Source: Asbonarchaeum sp964517675 (lineage in GTDB: Archaea; Nanohalarchaeota; Nanosalinia; Nanosalinales; Nanoanaerosalinaceae). Taken from it: a stretch of DNA of 64,000 nt. A program made the translations under genes and the position numbers. The notes beneath the pieces were generated by a model. The model worked only from the letters and a program-made list of their open reading frames with translations, did not search any database and was not told the origin of the DNA. The DNA lies in contig CAZFEL010000003.1 of NCBI GenBank assembly GCA_964517675.1, positions 62,001 to 126,000 on the forward strand, in the 5' to 3' direction. Positions 17,381 through 26,595 of this stretch are shown one piece after another. Each line of letters opens with the position of its first letter. Position 1 is the first letter of the stretch.

Positions 17381-18214
17381 TCAGGAGCCGTAGGTCTGGT
17401 CCTGTTCCCGGGCGGCCATCTGTTCTGCCCGCTCACGCATCCGCTTGGCCTTGAACTCTTTCAGGACCTTCTCCGGCATCTCGCCGTAGTTGCCGTGTGA
17501 GAGCTCTGCCAGGCCGACGTCCAGTCCTTCTTGGCTCGCGTGGTGGAGGAACGCCTTCCACGGGGCAGTGTTGTCCCGCTGGAGGGACCGCTTGGCTCCT
17601 TTCGTATCGAGGCCCTCCTTGACAAACACGACCTCCTCGAAGGTGCCCTCGGTGATCTCGTCCTTCAGTGCATCGTAGATCTGTTCTTTCTCACCGTCCT
17701 CGTACAGCTCCGGGATCTCTGTCGTCTCGATGCCGATTGCCAAACGCGAGCCCCTGTCTTCCCTGTCCGCGAGGAACGATTCCATGTCATCGTAGCCCAT
17801 CTCCTTGACACGCTCCAAGCTCCGTCCCATCTCCGGGACAAGGCTGCCGACTGCCTCCTTCGTGGACTCGTAGAACGGCAGGAGAGAACGTTCCTCGATC
17901 ACGGGCGGGTTGATCCTGCGGGGCGTGGTCGAGATGTACGCGAACCCGTCCTCCTCAAGGTCCGGGACCGCCCCCCAGAAACGCTTGGCATCGCCCTCAT
18001 AGACCAGCAGTGTGTCGCCGCTGTCATCGACGGCCTCAGTGATGTCCGTCCGGGAGACCTTTTCCGCCCGGGTCACCTGTCCCTCGACGCGGTCTTCGAC
18101 CTTGTCGTACAGCTTCTCCACGACCGGGTCCTCCATGTTGTAATGGTGGTTCTGTTCTGTGTTGAGGACGTCCCGCTCGTCCAGCTTCGCCCGGAGCTCG
18201 TCGTAATCGCCCAT
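17381..18214 (-). CDS. Hypothetical acidic protein
   Basis: 277 aa from the ATG at 18214; an in-frame ATG three codons upstream is the alternative. Mixed alpha/beta composition with conserved-looking blocks GDTLLVYEGDAKRFWGAV and FAYISTTPRRINPP, and a Lys/Arg/Glu-rich C-terminal helix. No catalytic motif or family is recognised. An AT-rich stretch upstream contains TATA-like sequence (18258-18266). Confidence 0.7.
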   Translation of the reverse strand: MGDYDELRAKLDERDVLNTEQNHHYNMEDPVVEKLYDKVEDRVEGQVTRAEKVSRTDITEAVDDSGDTLLVYEGDAKRFWGAVPDLEEDGFAYISTTPRRINPPVIEERSLLPFYESTKEAVGSLVPEMGRSLERVKEMGYDDMESFLADREDRGSRLAIGIETTEIPELYEDGEKEQIYDALKDEITEGTFEEVVFVKEGLDTKGAKRSLQRDNTAPWKAFLHHASQEGLDVGLAELSHGNYGEMPEKVLKEFKAKRMRERAEQMAAREQDQTYGS

Positions 18215-18337
18215 GGTTATCAATTGTTAGTATAAAACGTCTTTATCTCAACAATTCTTAAAAATATTTCCATACAGGCTTTGGTCTCGTGAACGATAGA
18301 CCGAACATTGATAAGTAGGCGCTGCCATGACCAGTAC

Positions 18338-19114
18338 ATGGCGTTCGACCCCGACCCGGCCGGGCAGGCTGATGCAGGGGGAACGTGTGATTTTCTCATC
18401 GTCTCGGACCTCCATCTTGACTGGGGTGAGGACGGGCAGGACGATATTGAGTACAGCGAGACCGTCGCCACCCGGATCAGCACCTACGGGGAGGAGTACG
18501 GCTGCGATGGCCTGCTGGTGGCGGGGGACGTCGGGGAGACAGAGGACCTCGAGGATCTCTATGATGAGCTCAAGGACGACTTCGAGGCGATCAAGATAGC
18601 CCAGGGCAACCACGATGTCAAGGGCCGCGAGATCGCCGAGCGAGTCAACCACGTCCCGACCGATGACTACGATACATGCATCGAGACGACTGTTGGGGAG
18701 TCAGAAGATCTCCTCGTCCAGATGAAACACGACCCCAGTGACTTCGGGCTCACCTACAAGAAACAGCAGTCAAACGACAGCAGGCACGACCGCCCGGACG
18801 TCCTCGTATACGGCCACTCACACATGCCCTTTGACCGCGTGCTGTCCGATGGCACCCTCGCGATCGGGGCCGGGTCGACGTACGATAACTACAACATGGA
18901 GGATCACTTCCCGACGGCCAGCTTCCACGTCCTCGGGTTCGATGAGGCCGGGGACGACGAACACGTCACCGTCGAGCACCGCGATTTCTGGAGCCAGGAT
19001 GTCTACGAGGAGGCTGTCTACCGGTGGGACGATGACGGGTTCACCGAGGTCTTTTCCGACTGGGAATGGGACGCGATGGCACGGGATGAGAACAGGTTCA
19101 CGATACCGTCCTAA
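18338..19114 (+). CDS. Metallophosphoesterase
   Basis: 258 aa. All calcineurin-like motifs are present: SDLHLDWGE (D-x-H), LVAGDVGE, QGNHDVKG and YGHSHMP. Unlike the gene at the window start, the first motif has its His. It is probably a phosphodiesterase; the substrate is unknown. I chose the ATG at 18338, where similarity begins shortly after. Confidence 0.88.
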   Translation: MAFDPDPAGQADAGGTCDFLIVSDLHLDWGEDGQDDIEYSETVATRISTYGEEYGCDGLLVAGDVGETEDLEDLYDELKDDFEAIKIAQGNHDVKGREIAERVNHVPTDDYDTCIETTVGESEDLLVQMKHDPSDFGLTYKKQQSNDSRHDRPDVLVYGHSHMPFDRVLSDGTLAIGAGSTYDNYNMEDHFPTASFHVLGFDEAGDDEHVTVEHRDFWSQDVYEEAVYRWDDDGFTEVFSDWEWDAMARDENRFTIPS

Positions 19115-20520
19115 TCCTGTTTTCTGTACTTGTGCAGCGGATGGCCGAGTGCATCCTCTGCGGCTTCGTGGACTGCCTCGGTGAGAGTAGGGTGGGGATG
19201 AACCGTCAGGGCGATGTCTTCCACGAGAGCACCCATCTCGATGCCGAGCGTGAGCTCTGAGATCATCTCCGAGGCATGTGGTCCACAGATTGTCGCTCCC
19301 AGGAGGACCTCATCATCTTCCGTCGCCACGATTGTGACGAACCCGCGCGATTCATCCATCGTCATCGCGCGACCATTCGCCCCGAAGGAGAACCTGCCGG
19401 TCACCACATCGTAGCCGGCCTCCTCGGCCTCGTCCTCCGTCATCCCTGTCTGGGCGATCTCTGGGTCGGTGTAGACACACGCCGGGACGGCCTGAACGTC
19501 CATAGCGCTTTTCATCCCTGCGATCGCCTCGGCAGCGACGACACCTTCCTTGTAGGCCTTGTGGGCCAGCATCGGCTGGTCGGCGACATCCCCGATCGCG
19601 TAGATGTGGCTCTTCTCGGTCCGCATCCGCTGATCGGTCTCGATGAACCCGTCCTCGGTGGTCTCGATCCCTGCCTTCTCGATGTCGAGCCCCTTGGTGG
19701 TCGGTTCGCGGCCGACGGCGACCAGGACCGTCCCTGCCTCAAGGGTGTCCTCGCCGGTCTCGACGGTCGTGGTGCCGTCCTCAACGGTTGCTGATTCTGC
19801 CGAGACACCGGTCCGGATGTCCATGCCCAGCTCTTCGGCCCGGTCGCGAACGACATCGGCGGCCTCGGGATCGTTGCCCTCGAGGATCCGGTCACCGGCT
19901 TCCAGCACCGTCACATGGCTGCCGAGCTTCTGGTAGACCATGCCCAGCTCCATGCCGATGTAGCCACCGCCGATCACGATGAACTCCTTCGGTATCTGTT
20001 CGAGCTGCAGGGCCTCACGCGAGGAGATGATCGTCTCGCCGTCGAACTCGATCCCCGGGATCTCGATCGGGCTCGAGCCGGTCGCGATGATGCAGTTCGA
20101 GAAATCGAGTGTCTTCCCGGAACCGTCCTGAGTGATGTGGACGGTCTTTGGGCCCCGGAAGGATGCCTCGCCCTGGATGATATCGACGCCGTACCGCTGT
20201 TCGAGCTGTTCGACGCCGCCTGTCAGCCTATCGACGACACCGTCCTTCCACTCCTGGAGCTGTGCCGGGTCGACGGTGACACTCTGGGCCGTGATGCCTC
20301 GTTCTTCCGCGTCCCTGATCCGGTCGACCTGGTTCGCGGCATCGATCAGGGCCTTCGAGGGGATACAGCCGTGGTTGAGACAGATCCCGCCGATGTCCGC
20401 TTTCTCGACGAGGCTGACGTCCATGTCGAGCTGGGCGGCACGGATCGCCGCCAGGTAGCCACCGGGTCCTGCCCCGATGACGAGTAAGTCGACTCCTTCG
20501 GATATCTCTCCGACGACCAT
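19111..20520 (-). CDS. lpdA: Dihydrolipoamide dehydrogenase (E3)
   Basis: 469 aa flavoprotein. N-terminal FAD-binding GAGPGGY, redox pair Cys47/Cys52 in GGICLNHGCIPSK, NAD-binding GGGYIGMELG, and the C-terminal catalytic His in TVHPHPTLTE. It reoxidises the lipoyl group on E2 and passes electrons to NAD+. Its gene follows E2 by 4 bp; it overlaps the end of the phosphoesterase gene by 4 bp in convergent orientation. It probably serves both E1 pairs. Confidence 0.96.
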   Translation of the reverse strand: MVVGEISEGVDLLVIGAGPGGYLAAIRAAQLDMDVSLVEKADIGGICLNHGCIPSKALIDAANQVDRIRDAEERGITAQSVTVDPAQLQEWKDGVVDRLTGGVEQLEQRYGVDIIQGEASFRGPKTVHITQDGSGKTLDFSNCIIATGSSPIEIPGIEFDGETIISSREALQLEQIPKEFIVIGGGYIGMELGMVYQKLGSHVTVLEAGDRILEGNDPEAADVVRDRAEELGMDIRTGVSAESATVEDGTTTVETGEDTLEAGTVLVAVGREPTTKGLDIEKAGIETTEDGFIETDQRMRTEKSHIYAIGDVADQPMLAHKAYKEGVVAAEAIAGMKSAMDVQAVPACVYTDPEIAQTGMTEDEAEEAGYDVVTGRFSFGANGRAMTMDESRGFVTIVATEDDEVLLGATICGPHASEMISELTLGIEMGALVEDIALTVHPHPTLTEAVHEAAEDALGHPLHKYRKQD

Positions 20521-20524
20521 CGTC

Positions 20525-22132
20525 TTAGTCCAGGATCATCTTGTCGGGGTCTTCCAGGTGTTTGACGACCTCCATGAGGAACTCTGCACCGTAGGCACCG
20601 TCGATCACGCGGTGATCGAAGGTGAAAGAAAGCGGCAGGACCTTCGCGATGGTGATCTCGCCGTCCTCGACGACCGGTTTCTCCTGGATGCGTCCGACAC
20701 CCATGATACCGACCTCCGGTGGGTTGATGATTGGTGTGCCGTACTCCCCGCCGATCGAGCCCCAGTTGGTAACAGTGAAGGTCCCGCCACGCATCTCATC
20801 GAGGGACAGCTTCTTCTCACGGGCACGCTCTGCCTTGTCGTTCATATCACGGGCGAGCTCGAGGGCCGACTTATCGTCCGCATCCCGGATGACCGGGACC
20901 ATCAGGCCGTGGTCGGTCGCGACCGCGACACCGACGTTGTAGAAGTTCTTCTTGATGATCTCGCCTTTCTCCTCGTCGAAGGAGGCATTGACGTACGGGT
21001 ACTTCTTGAGTGCTCCTGTCACCGCCTTGATGATGAACGGGAGGAAGGTCAGGTGCACGCCCTGTTCTTCGGCGTACTTTTTCTCGTCCTCACGCAGCTC
21101 CCACAGCTCATCGATTGTCGCGTCCCAGGTCGTGGTGACGTGGGGGGCGGTATACTTGGATTTGACCATGTTCTCGGTGATCGCGTTCCTGACCGATGAA
21201 ATCTCCTCGCGCTCGATCTCGCCGTACTGTTCGAAATCATAGCCGTCCATGCTGGTCTCCCGGATCGAGGAGCGCCCGACCGATGCCTCCTCGACGGGTT
21301 CGCGTTCGACCTCGTCCTCCGGTCCCGCTGGCTCTGTCGTCTCCTGTTCGGATGGACCTTCCTCGAGGTACCGGTCGATGTCCTCCCGGCTCACGCGGCC
21401 GGCAGGACCGGTGCCTTCGACCTTCGAGATATCGATGTCGTTCTCCCGGGCGTACTTCCGGGTCGCCGGTGTCGCGAGGACGCGTCCCTCGTCTTCCTTG
21501 CCTTTCCCGGTCTCCTCTGGCTCGGCCGCTGCGGGCTCGCCGCCCTCGAGGTACCGGTTGATGTCGTCTTTCGTGACCTGGCCGTGGCTGCCGGTCGGCT
21601 CGACCTTCCCGAGGTCGACGTCGTTCTCGTCCGCGTACTTCCGGGCGGCTGGCATCGCCCTGATGTCGCCGGTGTTGGCGGAGGCGGCGGCCGGTTCGGG
21701 TTCCTCTGTCGCCTGTTGGGCAGGCTGCTCGCTGACCTCTTCAGCGTCCTCCTTTTGCTCTTCCCCGGGGACATCCCCGACGATGGAGGTGCTCTCGCCG
21801 TCGCCCTGCTCGGGCATCTCCTCGTCGGGCTCGTCCGCGGGTTCCTCCTGTTCTGTGTCTGTATCTGAATCCTCAGGTGCGGCGGCCTCTTCTCCCTCTT
21901 CACCGATGGTGGCGATGACGTTGCCGACCTTGATGGTGTCACCGTTCTCGGCGTGGAGCTTGAGTATGGTCCCAGCCTGCGGTGAAGGGACATCGACGAC
22001 GGCCTTGTCCGTCTCGACCTCGGCGAGGGTCTGGTCCTCCTCGACGGTATCGCCCTCCGATACCTTCCACTCGATCAGTTTGCCCTCCGTTGTTCCTTCA
22101 CCGACGTCCGGGAATTTGAATTCTCGTGGCAT
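20525..22132 (-). CDS. 2-oxoacid dehydrogenase E2 with two peripheral subunit-binding domains
   Basis: 535 aa. Order: lipoyl domain with Lys43 (ETDKAVVDVP), acidic linker, peripheral subunit-binding domain 1 (~158-196, MPAARKYADENDVDL), domain 2 (~218-257, TPATRKYARENDIDI), then the acyltransferase core with the catalytic His507 and Asp511 (FDHRVIDGAYG). Most E2s have one subunit-binding domain; two could seat both E1 and E3, or two different E1s. The gene lies between E1 beta and E3. Confidence 0.95.
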   Translation of the reverse strand: MPREFKFPDVGEGTTEGKLIEWKVSEGDTVEEDQTLAEVETDKAVVDVPSPQAGTILKLHAENGDTIKVGNVIATIGEEGEEAAAPEDSDTDTEQEEPADEPDEEMPEQGDGESTSIVGDVPGEEQKEDAEEVSEQPAQQATEEPEPAAASANTGDIRAMPAARKYADENDVDLGKVEPTGSHGQVTKDDINRYLEGGEPAAAEPEETGKGKEDEGRVLATPATRKYARENDIDISKVEGTGPAGRVSREDIDRYLEEGPSEQETTEPAGPEDEVEREPVEEASVGRSSIRETSMDGYDFEQYGEIEREEISSVRNAITENMVKSKYTAPHVTTTWDATIDELWELREDEKKYAEEQGVHLTFLPFIIKAVTGALKKYPYVNASFDEEKGEIIKKNFYNVGVAVATDHGLMVPVIRDADDKSALELARDMNDKAERAREKKLSLDEMRGGTFTVTNWGSIGGEYGTPIINPPEVGIMGVGRIQEKPVVEDGEITIAKVLPLSFTFDHRVIDGAYGAEFLMEVVKHLEDPDKMILD

Positions 22133-22143
22133 CGTTCACACCT

Positions 22144-23124
22144 CTAGAAGTCCACCGTCTCCCTGATGGCGGAGACGACCCGCTCCTCGTTCGGTAGGTA
22201 CTTGTTCTCGAGCTGGTACAGCGGGAACGGTACGTCAGGACCGTTGACACGTTTGACAGGGGCCTGCAGGTTGAGCAGGCCGCGCTCGGCCATCATCGCG
22301 GAGATCTCCGAGGAGATCCCTGCCAGCGTCGGTTCCTCCGCGACCACGACCAGCCGGCCGGTCTTTTTGACCGATTCCATGATCGTCTCCTCGTCCATCG
22401 GGTTGATTGTCCGGAGGTCGATGAACTCGACACTGGTGCCATCGTCCTGCTCGACAGTCTCGATCGCGCCCTCTGTCGTTCTCGCCATAGCGCCCCACGA
22501 GACGACGGTGACATCGGAGCCTTCCTGCCTGACGGCGGCCGGTCCAATCTCGACCTCGTGGTCGTCGGGGACGTCCTCCCGGAACGCGCGGTAGGTCTTT
22601 TTCGGCTCCAGGAAAAGCACCGGGTCAGGGTCCTGGATCGATTCCCGGAGCAGTCCGTAGGTATCGGACGGCCGCGAGGGGATGACGACCTTCAAGCCGC
22701 CCATCCTGGCATAGATCGCCTCCTGGGACTCGGAGTGGTGCTCGAGTGCCCGGATGCCGCCCCCATAGGGCGCCCGGATGACCATCGGCAGGGTGATGTC
22801 TCCGCGGGTCCGGGAGCGCATCCGTGCGACGTGCTGTTTCATCTGGTGGAAGGCCTGGACGATGAACCCGGAGAACTGGATCTCCGCGACGGGCTTCATC
22901 CCGCCGGCGGCCATCCCGACCGCTGCACCGATGATGCCTGCCTCATCGAGAGGAGTGTCCATGACCCTGTCGTCCCCGTACTCATCGAGGAGGCCCTCGG
23001 TGGCGCGGAAGACACCGCCGTCGACACCGATGTCCTCCCCCATCACTGCGACGGTTTCATCTGCCTCCATCTCGTGGTGGAGGGCCTTGTTGACGGCCTC
23101 GACGATGTTGAGTTTCTCGGACAT
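22144..23124 (-). CDS. 2-oxoacid dehydrogenase E1 component, beta subunit (second copy)
   Basis: 326 aa from the ATG at 23124; a GTG directly before it is the alternative. Motifs GEDIGVDGGVFRATEG, RVMDTPLDEAGIIG and MVIRAPYGGGIRALEHHSES match the first copy, but the two differ throughout, so this is an old duplication. Its ribosome-binding region falls in the direct repeat bordering the 84-bp insertion. Confidence 0.94.
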   Translation of the reverse strand: MSEKLNIVEAVNKALHHEMEADETVAVMGEDIGVDGGVFRATEGLLDEYGDDRVMDTPLDEAGIIGAAVGMAAGGMKPVAEIQFSGFIVQAFHQMKQHVARMRSRTRGDITLPMVIRAPYGGGIRALEHHSESQEAIYARMGGLKVVIPSRPSDTYGLLRESIQDPDPVLFLEPKKTYRAFREDVPDDHEVEIGPAAVRQEGSDVTVVSWGAMARTTEGAIETVEQDDGTSVEFIDLRTINPMDEETIMESVKKTGRLVVVAEEPTLAGISSEISAMMAERGLLNLQAPVKRVNGPDVPFPLYQLENKYLPNEERVVSAIRETVDF

Positions 23125-23239
23125 CACAGATCACCCCGTTCGGTAAAGGGGTCCCTTCCTTTGGAACGTTCCATCAGGTTCCACCCTCGCTGCGCTCGGG
23201 TTCGATACGTCCTTTCAGGTTCCATCACAGATCACCCCG
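23122..23239. mobile_element. 84-bp insertion flanked by 17-bp direct repeats at the E1 alpha/beta junction
   Basis: CATCACAGATCACCCCG occurs at 23122-23138 and again at 23223-23239, flanking 84 bp. Removing one repeat plus the 84 bp restores a TGATG stop/start overlap between E1 alpha and E1 beta, like the ATGA overlap of the first pair. That is the footprint expected of an insertion with target-site duplication. The insert contains the palindrome GGAACGTTCC and resembles 13373-13480. It encodes no transposase, so it would be a non-autonomous element. Confidence 0.6.
23143..23200 (+). repeat. Small repeat element, copy 2
   Basis: GTAAAGG, CCTTTGGAA, ATCAGGTTCCAC, CCTCGCTG and CGCTCGGG in the same order as at 13373-13480, but with shorter spacing. 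It lies wholly inside the insertion between E1 alpha and E1 beta. Confidence 0.55.
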
Positions 23240-24298
23240 CTCGTCTTTGAGCTGCTGGAGCTGTCGTTGGAGCCTTTCCGGCATCTCCTCGTAGCAGTGC
23301 TCGAACATGGCCTCGAGAGGCTGTCCGTCCATCTCCAGTGCCTCCTTGGCGGCGGCATCGACCTTTTCTTTCATCCCATCGTGTATCTCCTCGATCCGTT
23401 CGTCATCGAGGATGTTCTTGTCCTTCAGGTATGTCTCGAACCGCTCGATGGGGTCCTTGTCCTTCCAGTCCTCGACCTCGTCCTCGGATCGGTACCGTGA
23501 CGGGTCATCGGAGGTTGTGTGGACGTGGAGCCGGTAGGTATCGCCCTCGATCATCGTCGGGCCCTCACCATTCTTTGCCTTCTCCATTGCCTCTTTCGTG
23601 GCCACGTAGGTCGCGAGGATATCGTTCCCGTCGACCTGGATGCCCTCGAAGCCGTAGGCCAGGGCCTTCTGTGCCAGGGTATCGGATGCTGTCTGGTTCT
23701 CTCGTGGTACGGAGATCGCGTATTTGTTGTTCTGGTTGAAAAAGACGACGGGCGCATCATAGACTCCGGCAAAGTTCATCCCGCCGTGGAAATCGCCCTG
23801 GCTGGTCGCCCCGTCCCCGAAGTACACGAGGACGCCGTGATCTTGATCGAGGGTGGTCGCAGCGATACCCAGTCCTGCAGCATGGGGGATCTGGGAGCCG
23901 ACAGGGATCGAGACAGGCATGTTGTGGCTGTCTCCGACCTGGTTGCCCCGCTCGTCGCCCATGAAGTACCGGATCAGGGTCGCGGGATCGAGGCCGCGGG
24001 CCAGTGCGATCGCTCCCTCCCGGAACGACGGGACCATCCAGTCCTGTTCGTCCATCGCGTAGGCAGGACCGATCTGACAGGCCTCTTGTCCCTTGAACGG
24101 TGCGTATGTACCTGATTCACCACGTCGCTGGAGCTTGAATGCCTTCTCGTCGAATATCCGGGCGAAAACGAGATCCCGGTACATCGCCAGCAGGGTTTCA
24201 TCGTCAAGGTCGGGTTCGAGGTCCTCGTCGACGTTACCATCTTTATCAAGTATCTCGAGGCGCTCGACATCCAGGTCTTCGATCTGTGTTCGTGGCAT
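23225..24298 (-). CDS. 2-oxoacid dehydrogenase E1 component, alpha subunit (second copy)
   Basis: 357 aa. The thiamine diphosphate motif GDGATSQGDFHGGMN...NN and the YRLHVHTTSDDPSRYR loop are present. It is the first gene of the E1 alpha-E1 beta-E2-E3 operon. The last codons (ERGDL, stop) form part of the direct repeat at the insertion boundary. Confidence 0.94.
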   Translation of the reverse strand: MPRTQIEDLDVERLEILDKDGNVDEDLEPDLDDETLLAMYRDLVFARIFDEKAFKLQRRGESGTYAPFKGQEACQIGPAYAMDEQDWMVPSFREGAIALARGLDPATLIRYFMGDERGNQVGDSHNMPVSIPVGSQIPHAAGLGIAATTLDQDHGVLVYFGDGATSQGDFHGGMNFAGVYDAPVVFFNQNNKYAISVPRENQTASDTLAQKALAYGFEGIQVDGNDILATYVATKEAMEKAKNGEGPTMIEGDTYRLHVHTTSDDPSRYRSEDEVEDWKDKDPIERFETYLKDKNILDDERIEEIHDGMKEKVDAAAKEALEMDGQPLEAMFEHCYEEMPERLQRQLQQLKDERGDL

Positions 24299-24379
24299 GG
24301 GAAAGTCACCGGCTCTGTGAGAGCGAGTATGTACAGACCAAGGTGGGTGCTGGAGGCTTAAAATGATACCCCGGTCGAC

Positions 24380-24922
24380 TCAGAGGAAGTTGCGGTAGTT
24401 CTTGAGGATGTCGATGAAGATATCGCGGTACATCTGGAGGTCATCGAGCGTATACTGCATCACATCGTGGGATTCGGCCGAACAGCCGTCCTCCATCAAC
24501 GTCACCTTGAACTCACGATCGTGGGCCGACTCGACACATGAACGGACACCTACATTGATCGCCAGTCCGGCAATGACGACATGACCCACACCTTCCTGGA
24601 CGAGAATGTCCTCCAGCATCGTCTGGTAGAACGGATCCCAGCCATCGTGTTCGATCTCCCTGATCTCCGGGTCCGAGGGCAGCTTCTCGTGATAGTCTGA
24701 CCGTTCCTCGTAGGATGAGAACGCATCGTCCCGCCTGTCCATGGTTCGACGGGTGTAGATGACCGGCAGATCGCGCTGGAGGGCCTCGTGGACGAGTGTC
24801 CTGCACTTGTTCGCCGCGAGGCTCGTCCGCCCGATGTAGAACGGCGAATCCGACAAGGACCACTCCTTCTGGAAGTCGACGACGATGACCCCGGTTATCC
24901 CCTCGCGTGTCATCCCGGCCAT
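24380..24922 (-). CDS. Isochorismatase-like cysteine hydrolase
   Basis: 180 aa, cysteine hydrolase fold: catalytic Asp16 (VVDFQKEW), the WDPFYQTMLE segment, and nucleophile Cys129 (GVRSCVESAHD). The catalytic Lys expected before the DxF segment appears to be His92, so activity may be altered. The substrate is not predictable (nicotinamide, isochorismate or other amides). Confidence 0.83.
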   Translation of the reverse strand: MAGMTREGITGVIVVDFQKEWSLSDSPFYIGRTSLAANKCRTLVHEALQRDLPVIYTRRTMDRRDDAFSSYEERSDYHEKLPSDPEIREIEHDGWDPFYQTMLEDILVQEGVGHVVIAGLAINVGVRSCVESAHDREFKVTLMEDGCSAESHDVMQYTLDDLQMYRDIFIDILKNYRNFL

Positions 24923-25013
24923 AGTCTTTCCTGGGAGGACCTGACATAAATGCTATTCGGGCCGAGGCGCTTTTTCTTAAACGTGGAGTCACCACTCCGT
25001 CTCAGGGGAGACA

Positions 25014-25598
25014 GTGTCGATCATCGAGACCGTCCGCGGCTCAGTCATGTCCGTCCTCGATTTCGTCCTCGTGAGTGGGATGGACGTCTTCATCAGCGTG
25101 ATGGAGACGTATGGGTTCTGGGCCTTCGTCGCTGCCTCAGGTATCAAAGGGGCCGGTCTGTTCTACTTCGGTCCTGCAGAGGCTGTCACACCGATGTACG
25201 TGCTGTTCGAGGCAGATACCGCTTTCCAGGTAGCGATCATAGCGGTCGTGGGTGCGGCCTCGATCACGTTCACGAACTTCTTCCTCTATCTCATCGGCCG
25301 TTTCGCAGGGGAACGGTTCATCGACGATGAGGACTCGCTTGGCTACCAGATCATCCACTGGCTGCTCAACCGCCATGGCAAGATCAGCCTCGTCGTCCTC
25401 CGGCTTGTCCCCATCATCAACGTCCTCATCGCGATCCCGGCAGGGATAACGAACATCAAGGTCAGGACGTTCATGCTGTACAGCTTCATCGGGTTCCTGC
25501 TGTTCGAAGGCGCCCTGGCATTTGGGACCTACTTCGGGGTCGAGCAGGGCATGTGGGGGACGGTACCTGTGGTGGGTAACGTGACAGCACCCGGGTGA
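25014..25598 (+). CDS. DedA/VTT-domain membrane protein
   Basis: 194 aa, GTG start with a purine-rich ggggaga site upstream. Several transmembrane segments and the DedA-like block LRLVPIINVLIAIPAGITNI. These proteins are lipid scramblase or ion-flux related. Its stop is 4 bp before the Nudix gene, so the two form an operon. Confidence 0.82.
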   Translation: MSIIETVRGSVMSVLDFVLVSGMDVFISVMETYGFWAFVAASGIKGAGLFYFGPAEAVTPMYVLFEADTAFQVAIIAVVGAASITFTNFFLYLIGRFAGERFIDDEDSLGYQIIHWLLNRHGKISLVVLRLVPIINVLIAIPAGITNIKVRTFMLYSFIGFLLFEGALAFGTYFGVEQGMWGTVPVVGNVTAPG

Positions 25599-25602
25599 TA
25601 CC

Positions 25603-26028
25603 GTGGAAGGTGCGGATGCGTTCCGGCTTGCCGTCAAGGGATTCATCACCGAGGCCGATGACCTGCTGGTCCTTAAACGGGTCGAAGACGACGTCCAGGC
25701 ACCGAGTATATGGGAGCTGCCAGGCGGTCGGTTGGAACATGGAGAAGATCCGTTCAAGGGGCTCCGACGGGAGATAGACGAGGAGACAGGTCTGGAGGTC
25801 GATGTCAAGCGTCCTCTGACGGTGCGCCATTTCGACCGTGAGGATGACCAGCGGATCACGATGATCGTGTTCCATTGTACCGCATCGTCGCGGGATGTCG
25901 CCATCCGGGAGAGCGAGCACGAAGAGGCCGCCTGGGTCCCCCTCGATGTGGCTGAAAAGCGGCTCGATACATTCTTCCACGAGGAAGTTACTGCCTACAG
26001 GGACCGTTCCGGGGCCGGATCACCTTGA
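25603..26028 (+). CDS. Nudix hydrolase
   Basis: 141 aa, GTG start. The Nudix box reads GGRLEHGEDPFKGLRREIDE then ETGL, with the metal-binding REIDEE core intact. It hydrolyses nucleoside diphosphate-linked substrates; which one is unknown. Co-directional with DedA and the adenosyltransferase. Confidence 0.88.
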   Translation: MEGADAFRLAVKGFITEADDLLVLKRVEDDVQAPSIWELPGGRLEHGEDPFKGLRREIDEETGLEVDVKRPLTVRHFDREDDQRITMIVFHCTASSRDVAIRESEHEEAAWVPLDVAEKRLDTFFHEEVTAYRDRSGAGSP

Positions 26029-26054
26029 AATAGCTCACGTCCCCACCCGTTCCC

Positions 26055-26591
26055 ATGCCACTGTACACCCGCCGCGGCGATGGAGGGAAGACCGACCTCC
26101 ACTCCGGCGAACGCGTCCACAAGGACGATGTCCGCACCGAGGCATACGGCACGATAGATGAGCTCAACGCCCTGATCGGAAAGGCGATCGCCTTCCTTGA
26201 AGAAGGTGAGGTCACAGAGCAGCTCCAGGAGGTCCAGAACCATCTCCATATCTGCCAGACGGATCTCTCGGACACGAAGATGGACGCGGACCACCCCCGG
26301 ATCGGGCAGGACGCGACCGACTGGCTGGAGGGAAGGATCGATGAACACGAGGAGGTCCTCCCCGACCTGGACAGCTTTCTGCTGCAGGGAGGGAGCAGGC
26401 CAGGATCCCAGCTCTTCCACGCCCGGGCTGTCTGCAGGCGGGCCGAACGACGCATCGTCAAGCTTGGACGGGGGGACGATATCAATGAGGATCTTGTCCA
26501 GTACATCAACCGTCTCTCCGATTTCCTGTTCGTCACGGCACGACGCGTAAACCACGATAACGGCATAGACGAACGCCATCCGACCTACTGA
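26055..26591 (+). CDS. Cob(I)alamin adenosyltransferase (PduO type)
   Basis: 178 aa, helical-bundle ATP:corrinoid adenosyltransferase. TRRGDGGKTDL is the ATP-binding N-terminus; RAVCRRAERR and NEDLVQYINRLSDFLFV are family blocks. It makes adenosylcobalamin, implying B12 use or salvage in this organism. Its stop is 4 bp before the VanZ-like gene. Confidence 0.92.
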   Translation: MPLYTRRGDGGKTDLHSGERVHKDDVRTEAYGTIDELNALIGKAIAFLEEGEVTEQLQEVQNHLHICQTDLSDTKMDADHPRIGQDATDWLEGRIDEHEEVLPDLDSFLLQGGSRPGSQLFHARAVCRRAERRIVKLGRGDDINEDLVQYINRLSDFLFVTARRVNHDNGIDERHPTY

Positions 26592-26595
26592 TACC

